Shown here: positions 45,858 to 57,687 of the stretch, piece by piece
How the letters are laid out: every line of letters begins with the position of its first letter
Numbering within the stretch: the first letter of the stretch is position 1
Source: Pyrenochaeta sp. MPI-SDFR-AT-0127
Taxonomy: Eukaryota; Ascomycota; Dothideomycetes; Pleosporales; Cucurbitariaceae
Length of the DNA stretch: 64,000 nt
Direction of reading: 5' to 3'
Assembly: GCA_020747015.1 (NCBI GenBank)
Contig: JAGTJM010000009.1
Span: 1 to 64,000, forward strand
The notes under the pieces: model-generated
The model's input: only the letters and a program-made list of their open reading frames with translations
What the model was told of the DNA's origin: nothing
Database searches by the model: none
Position numbers and translations under genes: made by a program

Positions 45858-47335
45858 ATGTCACTTTTTGATATGTATGTTCGTATGGGCCATATGGAGT
45901 ACATTCCAGCATTTCAGATTTTATACGCACAAATGATGACAGAACAAACGCCATTGCCGGAAATGTGTCCTGCTCCAGAAATCAGCTCCAGAATCAACAG
46001 TCTGATAGCAGCATGCAACAAAAATGATCGTTTCAGGCTCCTTGAGGATGACGGCGTGCTTCCGGCGAATTTGAACAATCCTATCCATCCCATTTTTCGA
46101 TGGTTTGACTGCAATGGGCCACAGAAGCGAACGCTTCAGCTTGCCTCTCAATTCATCACCTACGATACCCTCCTGGAATTTTTCGTACCCCTGCTATATG
46201 GACACGAACTAACTGGAATGTACGGTGGGAACAAAAAACCTTTCTTTCAGACCCCCTATCGAACGCCTCCCCCCGAGAGAAGAGAAGCAAATATGTCAGT
46301 GGAGTCCGTGAAGCGTTACATTGTCTGGCTCATAGCATTGGCTTTCAATACATCAAGCCAGAGAAGCGAGTGTATGCCCGTACGGTTTTGAGTACAGCAA
46401 AACCAGTGTATACCTTGACTTGTTGTTCCGCTATCCAGACAAGGTACACAGCTAAGATTGAGATTGCGGAAAAGTTCAAAAACTACCATGAGAGCGTAGA
46501 TGGCTATGCAGCAGCCTCCCGCAGCGCACAATTTCGGCACGATTTTCTTTTCGCAACCACGCTTGTTCATGAGATTGTGCATGCTGTGGGAGTAATGCGA
46601 CGAGGTAATTTGCATGAGCCATGTATCCGTGCTGACTTTCCAGATACTGAATGGGGTTACGGCTGGGAGCACTTCATGTTCGGTACTATAATTAACCCTC
46701 AAGACAGATCAGGGCCTGCTACTCGTCTTATGATGCGCAAAGTTTGGGCCGATCAAACAATAGCAGGCGACGCAGGTGGCAAAGAATACTGTGATGTGCC
46801 CATGTCATACATCGCGCAATGGTTTCGAATGACGACTTGGGATCTCATTGCGGAAGGTGGACCGTCCATTATTCCTCCGCCAATTACCCACTTTAAAATT
46901 CAGTCTTCGGACAAGCTCAGCGCGTGGGTGGTTTCCAGCGACTGTCCAGATCTTAAGACTGACATTGCCACACTCTATGGGCAATGGAGACAGCGTGGCT
47001 CTCAGCACAATACACATATATTGTTCATAGATGGACGTCTGCCTTCGATAAAGATATTCTGGCGACTTCAGACTACAGAGCAGCTCCAAAGATCCAATGT
47101 TCCAGCGCTTTCACGGACGCCGAAGAGGATGCAGTACTGTCTCTGCTGCGGCCACGTCCTACCTTCCGTAAAGGCACATGCTTACGGACCAACTTCAGTG
47201 GCGAGTGCTACTCCAGGAACAATTACTTTCCGAGTGCCGGTCCTCCATTCCAAGCGGATCACGCAACGTCCGGAAGTGGCGAGGAAATTTGCAAGGACTT
47301 TGCGAACGAATCGGTACGGCAACCAGGCGATGTGA
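45858..47335 (+). pseudogene. HExxH metallopeptidase-like gene, frame disrupted
   Basis: Starts at ATG 45858. The first frame reads through PIHPIFRWFDCNGPQ and LLYGHELTGMYGG to about VESVKR at 46315, then ends at 46391. The continuation is in another frame (LHCLAHSIGFQYIKPEKRVY), which runs to 47335. It carries a zinc-protease motif, TTLVHEIVHAVGVMRRG (HEIVH), followed by WGYGWEHFMFGTIINPQDR and KVWADQ..GDAGGKEYCDVPMS, a block typical of an uncharacterised ascomycete family of HExxH proteins. A 41-nt intron (46295-46335, GTCAGT...CATAG) would restore the frame, but it is shorter than any other intron here and removes residues that look conserved. A single-base indel is therefore more likely. 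The last about 80 codons are ambiguous, because a second frame (46984-47352) is equally open. Substrate unknown. Confidence 0.55.
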
Positions 47336-49829
47336 TCCAGCCTGAGACCTAGTCCACTGTAAATCTTAGCACTATCGTAGAATCACTTGCGCACCTGTAA
47401 TTTCTGGCACTTCCAGCTAGACTCTCTCATGCCTACATAAACACACGAGCATTTTCGGATTCGTTGTCAGTTCGATAGGAGTATATCAGCTCATGGTTGC
47501 ATTTTATGGTGGCGCCCCTAAGCGATCCACAACCAATCGACAGCACTTTGTGTTACATCATTCTGTATATTGCATGTACCATTAGGCTATCCACCTCCAA
47601 TACACTCTGAACCAGCATACAAATCTCAGGAAAGGGCTGGAGCTTTTCAGGCAGACTCTACATGCAATACAATATCAAGTGGCTGAGAACTATGCCCATC
47701 AGAAGTCTGCAGGCTGTTTGCCACTGTGCTTTACACCGCACTACAACACACTCACCGACCCATCCAGACGCTCATCTCTACACCATCGCAACGTTGTACA
47801 TCCTCATTACAGGAATATTATGCAACATTTTCTATTTTCAGCCCAATTCCCGCATCGATCATTCCGGCCCGTGGGCGCGTCTGACAGCCTTTGCACAGCC
47901 TCACTACCGGCTGTTCATCCTCAACCTGTCGTCCCGCGCAACGTTCCATGCTGCAGATCTCCAAACACAGTTTCATAGACGTAGCGATCGGGGCTTTATC
48001 TCGCAATGGATGCCTCGTTGCTGATGAACTTGCTTCTGGAACCATGTACAATGCACTTCTACGGATGTTCATCGTCCATCCTGCACGTCGCCACACTTAG
48101 TTCCGACTTATTCAGCTAGCTTCTTATCCTCCCAAAGAAAATTCGATGGGGGCCGCATTGTTGGCCCCTTACCCAATATTCGGAGCTGTCCGAACACGAC
48201 GCGGTAACTGGGTTGAGAAGAAACGTCATGATCGTTCTTGATAGAGCGCGTTTTGGTGCCGCGTTCCGCCAGTTTAAGCTTTTCCGCCCCCAAATTCCCC
48301 AGATTTGGGTTACCTGCTTTGGGTCTTACATGCGTCTTTCTGAATTACACTCTAGTGTGCTGTTTTTACCCTTTAGAGTTTCGAAGCGATGGCCTGTGAA
48401 ACAACAGTTGCACAAACGTTTAATGTAGCGTGGAGATAGTGGTTGAATGTGCATGTATTGGGTTATATCGACTGAATGTTCCTCATCAGTCAAGATGTGT
48501 ACATTTGTATTGATTATCCATTGACAAGTGGGAGAAAAAATCTTTGCTAGTGTCGTGCATTGCAGAAGCCGAGCACGAGCTCGAATTAGTCTCCACTTCG
48601 TCCCGTCAAGCCACCATCATCAACATTGCGCGAGCGCTGGCGTACAGATCACGATCAGTACGAAATCCCCCACGTTCATGGAACTCTCGGGGTTTAGTCT
48701 TTAATCTCCTCGACCCGTGTTTCCAGCGTTTGTGAAATGTCTAATCCGGAACTAATTAAGTGACATGCCCTACGACCCGACCTATCATACCCTCGTCATG
48801 CAAGTACGGGTGAGTACATACGCCAGCAATCTTCCGATCCGTGTTAAGGCTCCCCGCGAGGCGCACTTTGGAAAGTCACCAGGGCCCAACCCATGTACTT
48901 CAGATTCATCCTTGGCAAATGCAGGTGTCAAACAACATGTATATGGCATAAGGAGGTTCTCGTTATACTATGGGGCTGAAATAGCTCGTTTGGTATTTGA
49001 TGTACGCTAGTGGCAGACATCTATGGCACTCAACCGTTATTGACCGCGATATGAGGTTGTACATGTGATATAACCGTAGACATATCATCAATATCAACAA
49101 GGACGAAAGATAAGACCCAATGTAGTGATTTTGGGCCAACTGTACCATTACGGCTGTTGTGTTCAAAACATCACCGCTTTTGGACTGCATGCAGTACGAA
49201 GTGGATGACTAAATATCGACACACATATTACTATTGAAACAAGCATAGCGAAGGCAATGATGTGGCAGAGTGATGACATGCCAGCGCTAGTATCCCGTGT
49301 AACCGTCGCTTGATATCGGTGCATACTAAAAAAAGGGGCGGAAATATCGGTCAAGTGTCAAGCCGTTGGATGTGGTGTAATAGCCGGTGGACCATTGACG
49401 TTCACTCAGTACTGTCGATCACTGACCCACAATTTCATGATGCATTTGTTCGGCACCCGTGTGCAGGGGCAGTGCAAGATGGTAGCCACCTCCTGGGAGT
49501 CTGTTTCTATCCTAGTCGTTGTTGGGTTATGTGCGAGTCACTTGGGTATGCGTTTTCGGATGAAGTGTAAAGGTGATTTGAATGTACATTTGTGTTTTTG
49601 TTATGAGGATTCTACTCTCTCTATCTCAGGGTTGAATGTGTACGGTGAAGATTATGTACAATAATATGTTTGAGAAAATGCAATTCGACGTCCATTCTCA
49701 GGACTCACCTTCCAGTGCGCATCAAGCGAGGGTATCTATGCGTAAAGTGTCCAGTCCTAGACACTGGTTTCATGCCATCATTAAGGCTTGTAGATGCGGA
49801 AAAATGTCTCTTTACTGATGAGAGAACAA
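47336..49829. other. Gene-poor region (2.5 kb)
   Basis: Short ORFs below 121 codons on both strands, with no recognised domain or splice pattern. No transposon ends, long repeats or RNA genes recognised. Confidence 0.45.
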
Positions 49830-51041
49830 TCACCTTCCTCGGGCGCCTCTCCACCTCGCCTCCAGCTCCCGCGCCCTCGCACTTGCCTCCTGTCTCTTCT
49901 TCAAATTCATCTCGGCCTGACTTTGGGCGTAATCAGGGAGTTCATCATCCAGCGCATATTCGTCTTCCAAGCCCAACAACTCCAACTCCATATTGACTGC
50001 AGCCATATGTGGCGGGGGTTGCCACTGTTGATATGGGTCTGCTTGTGACATGCTAGACATCGGCGCAGAAGCAGATCTTGAAGTGAATGCTGGAGGTTCA
50101 AAGTTCTGCCAGTCAGTCCTCCGCGAGGGCTGGGGTGGTGGTGGCGTCATTGAATACTGGAGTGGGAGAGGAATCGTGTCGTTGTGGTTCCTTCGGGCGA
50201 ACAGAGAGCCTTGAAGTTGAGGAGTCGCGTTTGGCGAGAATGGATCTGATTCGTTGGGCAGGCCAGTCATAGCTTCCGCGAATAGATGGAACTGCGAAAC
50301 ATCTGCAAAGGGTTCGGTTGGTGAGAGCCAGGTGTGCGGTCGAGGCCTATTTGAGACATTTTCGCGTGCTGTAACTGCTGAAGGATTGAGTGTGGTTGGT
50401 TCAGGGAAAGTCCGCGCCCGGGGCGGTGTTGTTGATTCGAAGTATGTGTTCATTGAAGTAGAGCGCTGCTGGCGGGCAGGCAGAGACTGCGATTGTTGCT
50501 GCTGCGCTGGTAATGAATAAGGTTGATATTGCGTTTGATCTGGGTAATTGGCCGCAGCTGAAGACGCACGAGGAATGTTTGCTGGATTTGGTGAGGTTGA
50601 TGCTTGGATATATTCGAAAGGTGAACTTGGCATACTGCGAGAATAGTTGTGGTGGGAGTGACTATTTGTATCCACGCTTAGACTAGAATATCGTTGCGGG
50701 TATGGTTCCGGTCGGAGGTGGGTTGAATCTAGATGAGTCGAAGACTCGCCTCGAAGTAGCCCGCGCAACGACGCAGACTTGCGTTTTTGCCTTTCTGGTT
50801 CCGAAGGCGATGGTGGTAGTGGCTTGTTTAGATCTGTACTGGTGGATATAGTAGGTATTCTTGGTGGTGTTCCCGACCTACTCGAGCACATGCTTATACG
50901 ATGCGATGTCGCCCGGTATGCCGACTGTTCTGAAGCGCTACTCTGCTCTTGCTGTCGCCTGGTTGAGCTAGGCATGTTGAACCAAAGCTCATTCTCATTC
51001 TGCGACCTCCCGCTTCTGTGTTGGGGGTGGTGGTGCGCCAT
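49830..51041 (-). CDS. Disordered Pro/Ser/Gln-rich hypothetical protein
   Basis: 403 aa from the ATG at 51041 (MAHHHPQHRSGRSQNENELW). The frame stays open upstream to 51524, with another ATG at 51194 (MLPDAQVLTIPTTFANYKPK). The upstream part reads through an A/T homopolymer and is probably leader, but the 51194 start cannot be excluded. The protein is almost wholly low-complexity: PPRIPTISTSTDLNKPLPPS, poly-Gln/Ser stretches (PAQQQQSQSLPARQQRS) and many PxxP. The ordered-looking C-terminus (LELLGLEDEYALDDELPDYA, then a basic KKRQEASARARELEARWRG helix) is the likely functional element. Similar disordered proteins with an acidic LPDYA-like motif occur in ascomycetes, but I know no function. Confidence 0.65.
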   Translation of the reverse strand: MAHHHPQHRSGRSQNENELWFNMPSSTRRQQEQSSASEQSAYRATSHRISMCSSRSGTPPRIPTISTSTDLNKPLPPSPSEPERQKRKSASLRGLLRGESSTHLDSTHLRPEPYPQRYSSLSVDTNSHSHHNYSRSMPSSPFEYIQASTSPNPANIPRASSAAANYPDQTQYQPYSLPAQQQQSQSLPARQQRSTSMNTYFESTTPPRARTFPEPTTLNPSAVTARENVSNRPRPHTWLSPTEPFADVSQFHLFAEAMTGLPNESDPFSPNATPQLQGSLFARRNHNDTIPLPLQYSMTPPPPQPSRRTDWQNFEPPAFTSRSASAPMSSMSQADPYQQWQPPPHMAAVNMELELLGLEDEYALDDELPDYAQSQAEMNLKKRQEASARARELEARWRGARGR

Positions 51042-54000
51042 AGAGCCCAACTGTTCCGTTTGCGGCGAGTTGATGTTGCCTTTCGTAGCAACGAAGTTTG
51101 CAGCAAGCAACGACTTTGCCGTTGACGACCAGTCCTTAGGCTTATAGTTGGCAAACGTAGTCGGGATCGTCAGCACTTGAGCGTCGGGTAGCATTCTAAA
51201 GGGAGTCGTTGTATGCAATAACGCAATCAAGGCTGAAGCTGTACTCTCGAATGCGCAGGGATGGACAGGCCTAAAAGCTGTGGTGTGTCTTGTGGAAGTT
51301 AGATGCAGCTTGAGGCGTTGCGCTACTGCACGAACGCGGTCTCTAGGTAATTTAAAAAAAAAAGCTAAAAGCCGATTCGAAGATCTGGGACTCCACTCCG
51401 AGGCTGGCGAATTTCCCAGGTATGTGGTATGCGCAGGTAGGACAGGAGGGGTGTATATGGGCAGGATTAGCTGAGCGGCGAGGTGGATGGTGGCAGTGAT
51501 GGACGAGCGCAGGGGCAGGGCCAAAATCGGTAAAATGCTATGTCTAGCTGTTGGCAGAGGATGCTCCTTGCAGGAGGAATTTACAGAATCCTTGGTCGAT
51601 GCATGCTACTTCAATCTCCAGCGCGGCGGAGGCGAAAAGGGACTTGGTAAGGGTTGCTACGCCTGGCGGAAATTGTGCGAAAGGAGCCATTATCTTTGTC
51701 TCTGTACCTCTGGGTCACGTTCAAGAGGATCTGAGGCGTTATTGTTGGCCTTAAAGGAGTTTGGCCATAGCGCAACGAGGCTTGAATTGTTAGGAGATAC
51801 GGATACGGCCCAGCTGTGACCCCCTCGGACGCCCTGCACATGGGAGACCTGATGTGAACGAATGCAAGCGGTGAGGCTCAAATTGGTACATGATCACTTG
51901 AGCAGCGGACAGCCAGCCCGTCTCTCCTCAGCGCCGGGAACATAATGACTGATGGTGTTGAGTGACTGCGCAAGCGGGCCTTGTTCCTGCTCTGGGCGTT
52001 GTAAACTCTGGCTAAGCGAGTGGCGAAGATAGAAAAGGGCGATCAGCTAGGTTGAGATGAAAGAGCACTGCCCCGGACTAATTTTAGAAAAGAAGACCGC
52101 TAGTCTGAAACCGGTCAAGCCGCATGTGGTAGCCGAGGCATCCCCTGCACTTGCTCTCCACCACCATCACACCTCGACCAGCCGCTGGCGATGCTTGAGA
52201 CACAATGGCGCCGCTACCACACCTGATCAGAGACACTGAACATTACTTCTTTCAGCACTTCATAAGACCTGCCAGCTCGATACAGCCTACAACTGTACAG
52301 CTGCAAATTTTAAGTTTGGGGAGGAAGGATTCCGGTGCACTCGGCTCCATCACGTCACACCACTTCCTTTGCTTGGATGAGTTCCTCGTTAAAATTTCCC
52401 AGATAGATTTCCAACTCTCACCACGTGAGACGCTTGCCAATTAAAGAAATATTAGGCCAATTGCTCTCCCTCCGCTTCTCCACGGCAACTAGCTACTATC
52501 AATGCCTTCTTCACCGTCAAGCGTCACCATTTCATGCACACCACGCAAGGCAGATTTTCCCCGTGCTTCTGCGACCCTGTCACAGCCTTGTGGATGTCAT
52601 TTTCCGCAACAAAGGATCATTAGGCGTGTTGGACTTGTCGGGAACATGATCCTGGCTGAATGCTTCGCCTCGAGACGGATGATGACTGGCCGAGTCCTTC
52701 GAGCGGGTATCGCAACCAACACTCATGACCCATGGGACTTCGGGGCTTTCAGGCGCGCGGCAGCAATTTCGTGCTAATTTAGTACTTCTCTAACTTGATA
52801 GACGCGGGCTGTCACGCCCCAAGCACGCAAATATTCACCTCGTGCATCATATCGTCAATCTCGGCACTTTTTGATTCGCGACCTTCCTCGAAGTCATCTT
52901 TGGCGTTTGCGTCTGCATCCTCGATTTCTATCTAGCGTTCCTAAAGAAGAAAATACTTCCTGAACTGCCGTGACCCATCCCATTGCAAGAGTGTAGGATC
53001 CTCCACTCAATCATCGACAAGCTTACCACATCAGGCAGGACACGTACAGAGCCTGACCAACCCCCCCCCCCCCCCCAAAAACAAGGATTCAACGGGTCCG
53101 CGGAGTGTCCACGCTACAAGTCATCTCCACTCTACTCTACGTTTAACCCCGATCACTTCTTGACGACGTGACATTCAGTGTCCCACAATGTCTCCGCCCA
53201 ACTCCCTCTCGAATTCAAGTTAATCGACCTGAGCCAAACCATTTTACAACTCTTCGCCTGTTATGTAAATCACACATCTAATTGTGGACTTGTACGGTTG
53301 CCGAGCAATTGCTCACAGATCTCTCATGTATGGCCGAGACGGTTGAACTCCACGGAGTCAAATCGTGAACCCTTGCAAGGCAGATTTCCAACGCCCAAAG
53401 TCCTGAAACATCTGCTGACGCTCTGCATTTCGAAGATGGGCACTCAGTGGCAAACGAAACGCGGAGATGAGAACATGCATGGCTCCTGATAGATGACAGT
53501 TGGTTTTGCGCATTTCACATGTCTACCTGCATGCTTCAGGGGCACGGTCTGGAGTACAGATGCAGAAGGTTACTTCGACTCAACTCTCCACGTTCAGGAT
53601 ACTGATAGATGAACGACCTCGGAGGGAGACAGGAACGGCTAGACCAGAGGATAGAAACATTGTAGCCCCCAATTACTGAGAGTCAAGATGACCCCTTTAA
53701 TGAGGTTGTGTTGAAATCAATGGTTTTTCAAGTGGCCCGGACATCTAGCGGCTCTTCCTGAAGTCGGAGTGAACAGCAGATTATCAAAGAAAGAGGCTCC
53801 ACGTATTGCAATGCAACCTTTTAGTTGCTCATTTGAAAAGTATCGACACGATCTTCTAGTAACCACGGTAGCAGGCTCCAAGATACAAGGTACGCTGTTA
53901 GACGAGCCTGACAAGCTGTCTTAGAATCGCAAGCCCTTCACTGAAAGAAATACTTCCAAACTGAGAAACAATACTGCAAATACTCTTGCATTCTTAGACA

Positions 54001-54338
54001 CATTTCTCCTCCATCAGGCACAAATTAACTGCACCAGATTGAAAGGAAGCCAAAGGCTCCGAGCCTTACTAAGAGCATGTCGTACCCATAACCGCGAACC
54101 GGCTCCGAACGACGACAGGCATGATGCCGACCTATAGGCAATCTAGTCGGAACGGTGTCCTAGGCTCAGGTCACCATCAGCTGATGACAGTGCAGACGAT
54201 GAGAACGAGGCTGACATGGTCCCTGCGCGGGGCGAAGTTTTATCAGTAGCCGACAATAGCATCTCACGACCCAAACATTGTAATTAGAACTAGGAAATGT
54301 ATTTGGGCTCGAGCTAATTTCTTTGCAACAAGATTTTT
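51042..54338. other. Gene-poor region (3.3 kb)
   Basis: No convincing gene. Contains a 16-base poly-C run at 53061-53076 and only short frames. The 5' leader of the disordered-protein gene occupies its left end. Confidence 0.45.
53061..53076. repeat. Poly-C homopolymer, 16 bases
   Basis: Uninterrupted cytosine run, followed by five adenines. Unusually long and prone to length error. Confidence 0.9.
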
Positions 54339-55265
54339 TCAGACAAAATTACTCTGAGACTGGCGTGCCTGCACCGGTCTCGAAATAACAATATTGGTCG
54401 ACCACGTATCACTGCGGTCGTCCAACTTGACATTCTTTTCTCCCATCTCTCCTCCACACGTCCTCGTCAACTCCATCTTCTCCGCCGTAAAGTTCCTCGC
54501 CACAATTGCATACCTCGCAAGCACAAAGAGCGCAATCATGCCACCCGCATACCCTGCAATATGCAGAATTACGCTCCAATTCCCGTGCGCGGGGTTCATC
54601 CATTCGTAGACATAGAATCCTTGCGTTTCGCGCGTGAGATATGCAAGGCCGAGATAGGATGACAGGACCAAGAGAACCACGCTGAGGTGCGTCCATGGCG
54701 GTGGCTGTGTAGCCGGCAGCACGATCTCGACGATAGCGAAGACGCTGTTGAGTCCGTGAACGGAGATGTTGATCCATTGTTCGAAGCGCCCAGGCGGCCA
54801 GCCGGAGTTCATGGTGCCCCAGAATACGATGGTGACGAGGAAGGGGAACGACGTAATGGATGAGTAGTACAGACTGTGCGCCAGTTGCAGTGGTCGGGGC
54901 CAGTTACTGTGCAGCCATGTGTGTTGGCGAAAGGCATATATGAAGGTATGTATGCTTGAGATGAGGAAGTAGAATCCAAGAGACCAGAAGGTCAAGTACG
55001 TAAAGAAACTGAATGATTGGCCGATGGCGGCATCACTCTGTTGGATGGTGTAGGTGTCGATATTTACATCTTTCAAAGAGATTGTAGCGGTTTCGTGAGC
55101 CAGCCAGGTGTAGCAAGTTATGATTGTTGTGAACGAGTAGATGCATAGGAGGGCTCGTATGCAGGCGAGGACAACCGGCGAGACGAAATATGAGCGAACA
55201 AATGTGTAGGATGGATCGAAACCACTTTGAGGTACGCCCCAAGACTCGTAGGAGAGAAGCTTCAT
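54339..55265 (-). CDS. FAR-17a/AIG1-like integral membrane protein
   Basis: Single exon, 308 aa, six predicted membrane spans (about residues 30-50, 83-110, 128-152, 165-187, 194-213 and 230-250). The pattern matches the FAR-17a/AIG1 family: a conserved Thr in FFTYLTFWSLGFYFLISS and a conserved His in WINISVHGLNSVFAIVEIVL, plus the LVTIVFWGTMNSGWPP block. Human AIG1 and ADTRP are membrane threonine hydrolases of fatty-acid esters of hydroxy fatty acids using this Thr/His pair. Fungal members are uncharacterised to my knowledge, so lipid-ester hydrolysis is inference. The C-terminal about 55 residues are hydrophilic and cytosolic. The ATG at 55265 is followed by a short soluble segment, with no cleavable signal peptide. 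No close neighbour suggests a pathway. Confidence 0.75.
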   Translation of the reverse strand: MKLLSYESWGVPQSGFDPSYTFVRSYFVSPVVLACIRALLCIYSFTTIITCYTWLAHETATISLKDVNIDTYTIQQSDAAIGQSFSFFTYLTFWSLGFYFLISSIHTFIYAFRQHTWLHSNWPRPLQLAHSLYYSSITSFPFLVTIVFWGTMNSGWPPGRFEQWINISVHGLNSVFAIVEIVLPATQPPPWTHLSVVLLVLSSYLGLAYLTRETQGFYVYEWMNPAHGNWSVILHIAGYAGGMIALFVLARYAIVARNFTAEKMELTRTCGGEMGEKNVKLDDRSDTWSTNIVISRPVQARQSQSNFV

Positions 55266-56901
55266 GTTGATGTACTCAGCTGAGGAGCCTAGAAAGGGTC
55301 AATGAGGCTGAGCGTTGTCTAAAGAGACCAGATATAATTGACTGAGTGCTTAGAGACTGGAAAAAATCGATAGAGACGGGACGCAGATGAACTGCTCTGC
55401 TAACAAGAAGGATTGAAAGACACTTCAGAGGACGAATTTCTCCCCTGTGCTCGAAAGCGACCAGGCTTATCTTTAAGAATGGCTCAACATCAGACTACTA
55501 ATTCAAGCAGCATATCTTTGTAATGCCATTAATATCTGACCATCTCAAGCCACGGCCCACACTCCTCTCGTCAACAATCTCATCATCAGTAACTACCTCA
55601 TCATCAGTAACTACCTCATCATCAGTAACTACCTCATCATCAGTAACTACCTCAGCAACGCCTTCAAACAACCATCGACGCCAACATTGCGATACCATAG
55701 CGATCGAGAAGTCTTGGCCACTCGCGACCCACCATCAGTCGCCGGCAGCCATACAGCGTGACGTTTGCAGACCGGGTAGCTCGCACATGTTCATATCCAG
55801 CCGATGTACCTCAAGCCTCGCGCCAGCCCTACGTCAACACGTACTCCCCAATGGTCAATGTACGCGACATGATTGTCCCAAACGACCGTTCCGCGGCACA
55901 TTTTTCACGTTGCCAAACGGCTAGCGCATCGGGGCACGCGAGGGCGTGATAAAAAAGCATCGTGCTTGGGCTGTGCGATTCGACAGTTGGCCAGAGGAGG
56001 TTAATAAGTGCATTGACCAATGGGTGTTGACGAAGCTGCGTTGCCTCATTGGGACAGGCCTGCTGCTGCATTGGGCAAGGTGGGTGAAGTAGCGCGTCGG
56101 TTAGCAGCCTGACAGCCTCGCCAGTCTTTTCAGCCGCATGGTACGTCGCCATGTGGGGCACGATAGGTACCCACGCTATTGATACCAAGGTCGTACGATG
56201 GGGAACATAGGAGAGAATACATTTGCTTTTCAAAGGGGTAAGACCATGTTTGCTCTTGATGGCCGCGGTAGAATTTTCAGGCCAGGTTCTTCTCGGGGCT
56301 TCCGAAGGCAATGCTTCAGGTGCTTGGCTATATATTTCTTGAATACAAGCACGACGCCTATGCCTCCAAGTCCGGGCACGAAGTCTAAGAACACTGGAAT
56401 AAGATTAATGTAAAATAGCATAACATTGAAGACATGCTATTATACCGCTTCATGTTAGCTTGCATATATGGGTTTGATGATTTGACTACACAGCACAAAA
56501 TCACAATTTCAACTATTTGGGCATCTAACAATGCTTCTTAATCCCCATGGTCTAGCGTGCCTGAGATATTTCCCTCGCCCAGACGGTCCATCTTCGTGGT
56601 GATCCCCCACTCATGAGTAATCAGGAGACGCTGTTCATGGATTCCCCGCTTCCTTCACCGATGGCGAAAGGTTCTCACATATCAGCGGCGTTTAAATACC
56701 ACTGTTTTCTTCAAACTCAACTGGATTTGGCATTCATTCAACTTCAGCCACACCCGAGAATTGGCGCTTCCTCGGAGAAGGTTTTTTCGCTTGATTTGTA
56801 GGATTTTCCTGCGTACACTTCGCAATATCTGCGAGCTTTACTTGATCTGTATTTTTTATTACATTAGTGACGCCCTCATCATAACGCCATCATTTCGTTG
56901 T
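55266..56901. other. Intergenic with tandem repeat (1.6 kb)
   Basis: Contains the 18-bp repeat at 55579-55650. A 160-codon minus-strand frame at 55829-56311 has no recognisable feature; I leave it unassigned, though a small gene is possible. Confidence 0.45.
55579..55650. repeat. 18-bp minisatellite, four perfect copies
   Basis: ctcatcatcagtaactac repeated four times without mismatch, then a partial unit. 18 is a multiple of three, so open frames persist across it on both strands (Thr/Ser/Val-rich on plus, VVTDDE on minus), which creates spurious ORFs. Confidence 0.95.
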
Positions 56902-57687
56902 TCAGACTCTACCGTTCTGACCCGCCATCCATATCTTCCTCTCCCAGCCCAACTCGTCCTTCCACTCCCCTAGACTGCGTCCTTTCCGCTTCCTTTCCAC
57001 GCCGTTCTGGTAATACATATCGCTTGCCCTCCACACAGTCTGTTCAAATCGTCTTGGAGGACTCGGTAATTTCAAACTCTTCTCCCGGTTCATGTTGTAG
57101 GTTGGCTCCAAGCCCGGGACCCAAAGCCTCTGTACTTTTGCTCGTTCTCCGGTGAAGTCGATGTACCACTCATGCGCTAGTGTTATCATATCTCTATGTT
57201 GCATGCTCGCAACGACGAGGCCGTCAAGTCGCTCGACACGCCCAAAGGGGGCGATGTAGTTTTCTTGTAACCATAGCGAGAGGCCCCAGTCAATCGGCCG
57301 TTGGGTTGCAGAGAGATATTCAAGGATATCGATCAGCATACCGCCCGAAAGAACGCCATGCACCCAGAAAGTAGTCTGCTTCTGGCGAGTTTCTGGACTG
57401 GGTTTGACGATGTGAACTGATGGTTTAGCGGCATTCGAGAGCCAGGACGGTGATAGAGGATGAGCCGACTCAAGTGCGGGAGACGAAACGAAATCTGTTG
57501 CAGGATTGTAGCAGAGTGGGGACGATGGTATGTGGATATCTGAGAAACCGATAGTTGATGGCGAAAGTGTAGGGGGATCTAGATCTAGAGCTATCGTGGG
57601 ATCCGAGGATAAGTGTGCAGGATGTAGCCTACCGCGGTTGGGAATGGCTCGTTCAGGTGATGATGAGAATGGTAATAAGTTGGACAT
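56902..57687 (-). CDS. Hypothetical protein, 261 aa
   Basis: Single exon from ATG 57687 (MSNLLPFSSSPERAIPNRGR). The first 90 residues are Ser/Pro-rich and probably disordered. Residues about 95-260 look folded, with regular hydrophobic spacing: TTFWVHGVLSGGMLIDILEY, PIDWGLSLWLQENYIAPFGR, VVASMQHRDMITLAHEWYID and FTGERAKVQRLWVPGLEPTY, then a basic end (VERKRKGRSLGEWKDELGWE). I do not recognise the family. No signal peptide, membrane span or catalytic motif is evident. Coding status rests on composition and the coherent C-terminal part; there is no homologue in the window. Confidence 0.6.
   Translation of the reverse strand: MSNLLPFSSSPERAIPNRGRLHPAHLSSDPTIALDLDPPTLSPSTIGFSDIHIPSSPLCYNPATDFVSSPALESAHPLSPSWLSNAAKPSVHIVKPSPETRQKQTTFWVHGVLSGGMLIDILEYLSATQRPIDWGLSLWLQENYIAPFGRVERLDGLVVASMQHRDMITLAHEWYIDFTGERAKVQRLWVPGLEPTYNMNREKSLKLPSPPRRFEQTVWRASDMYYQNGVERKRKGRSLGEWKDELGWERKIWMAGQNGRV

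Noticed and set aside
55829..56311. 160-codon minus-strand ORF
   Set aside because: No recognised family, signal or splice support; left as unassigned.
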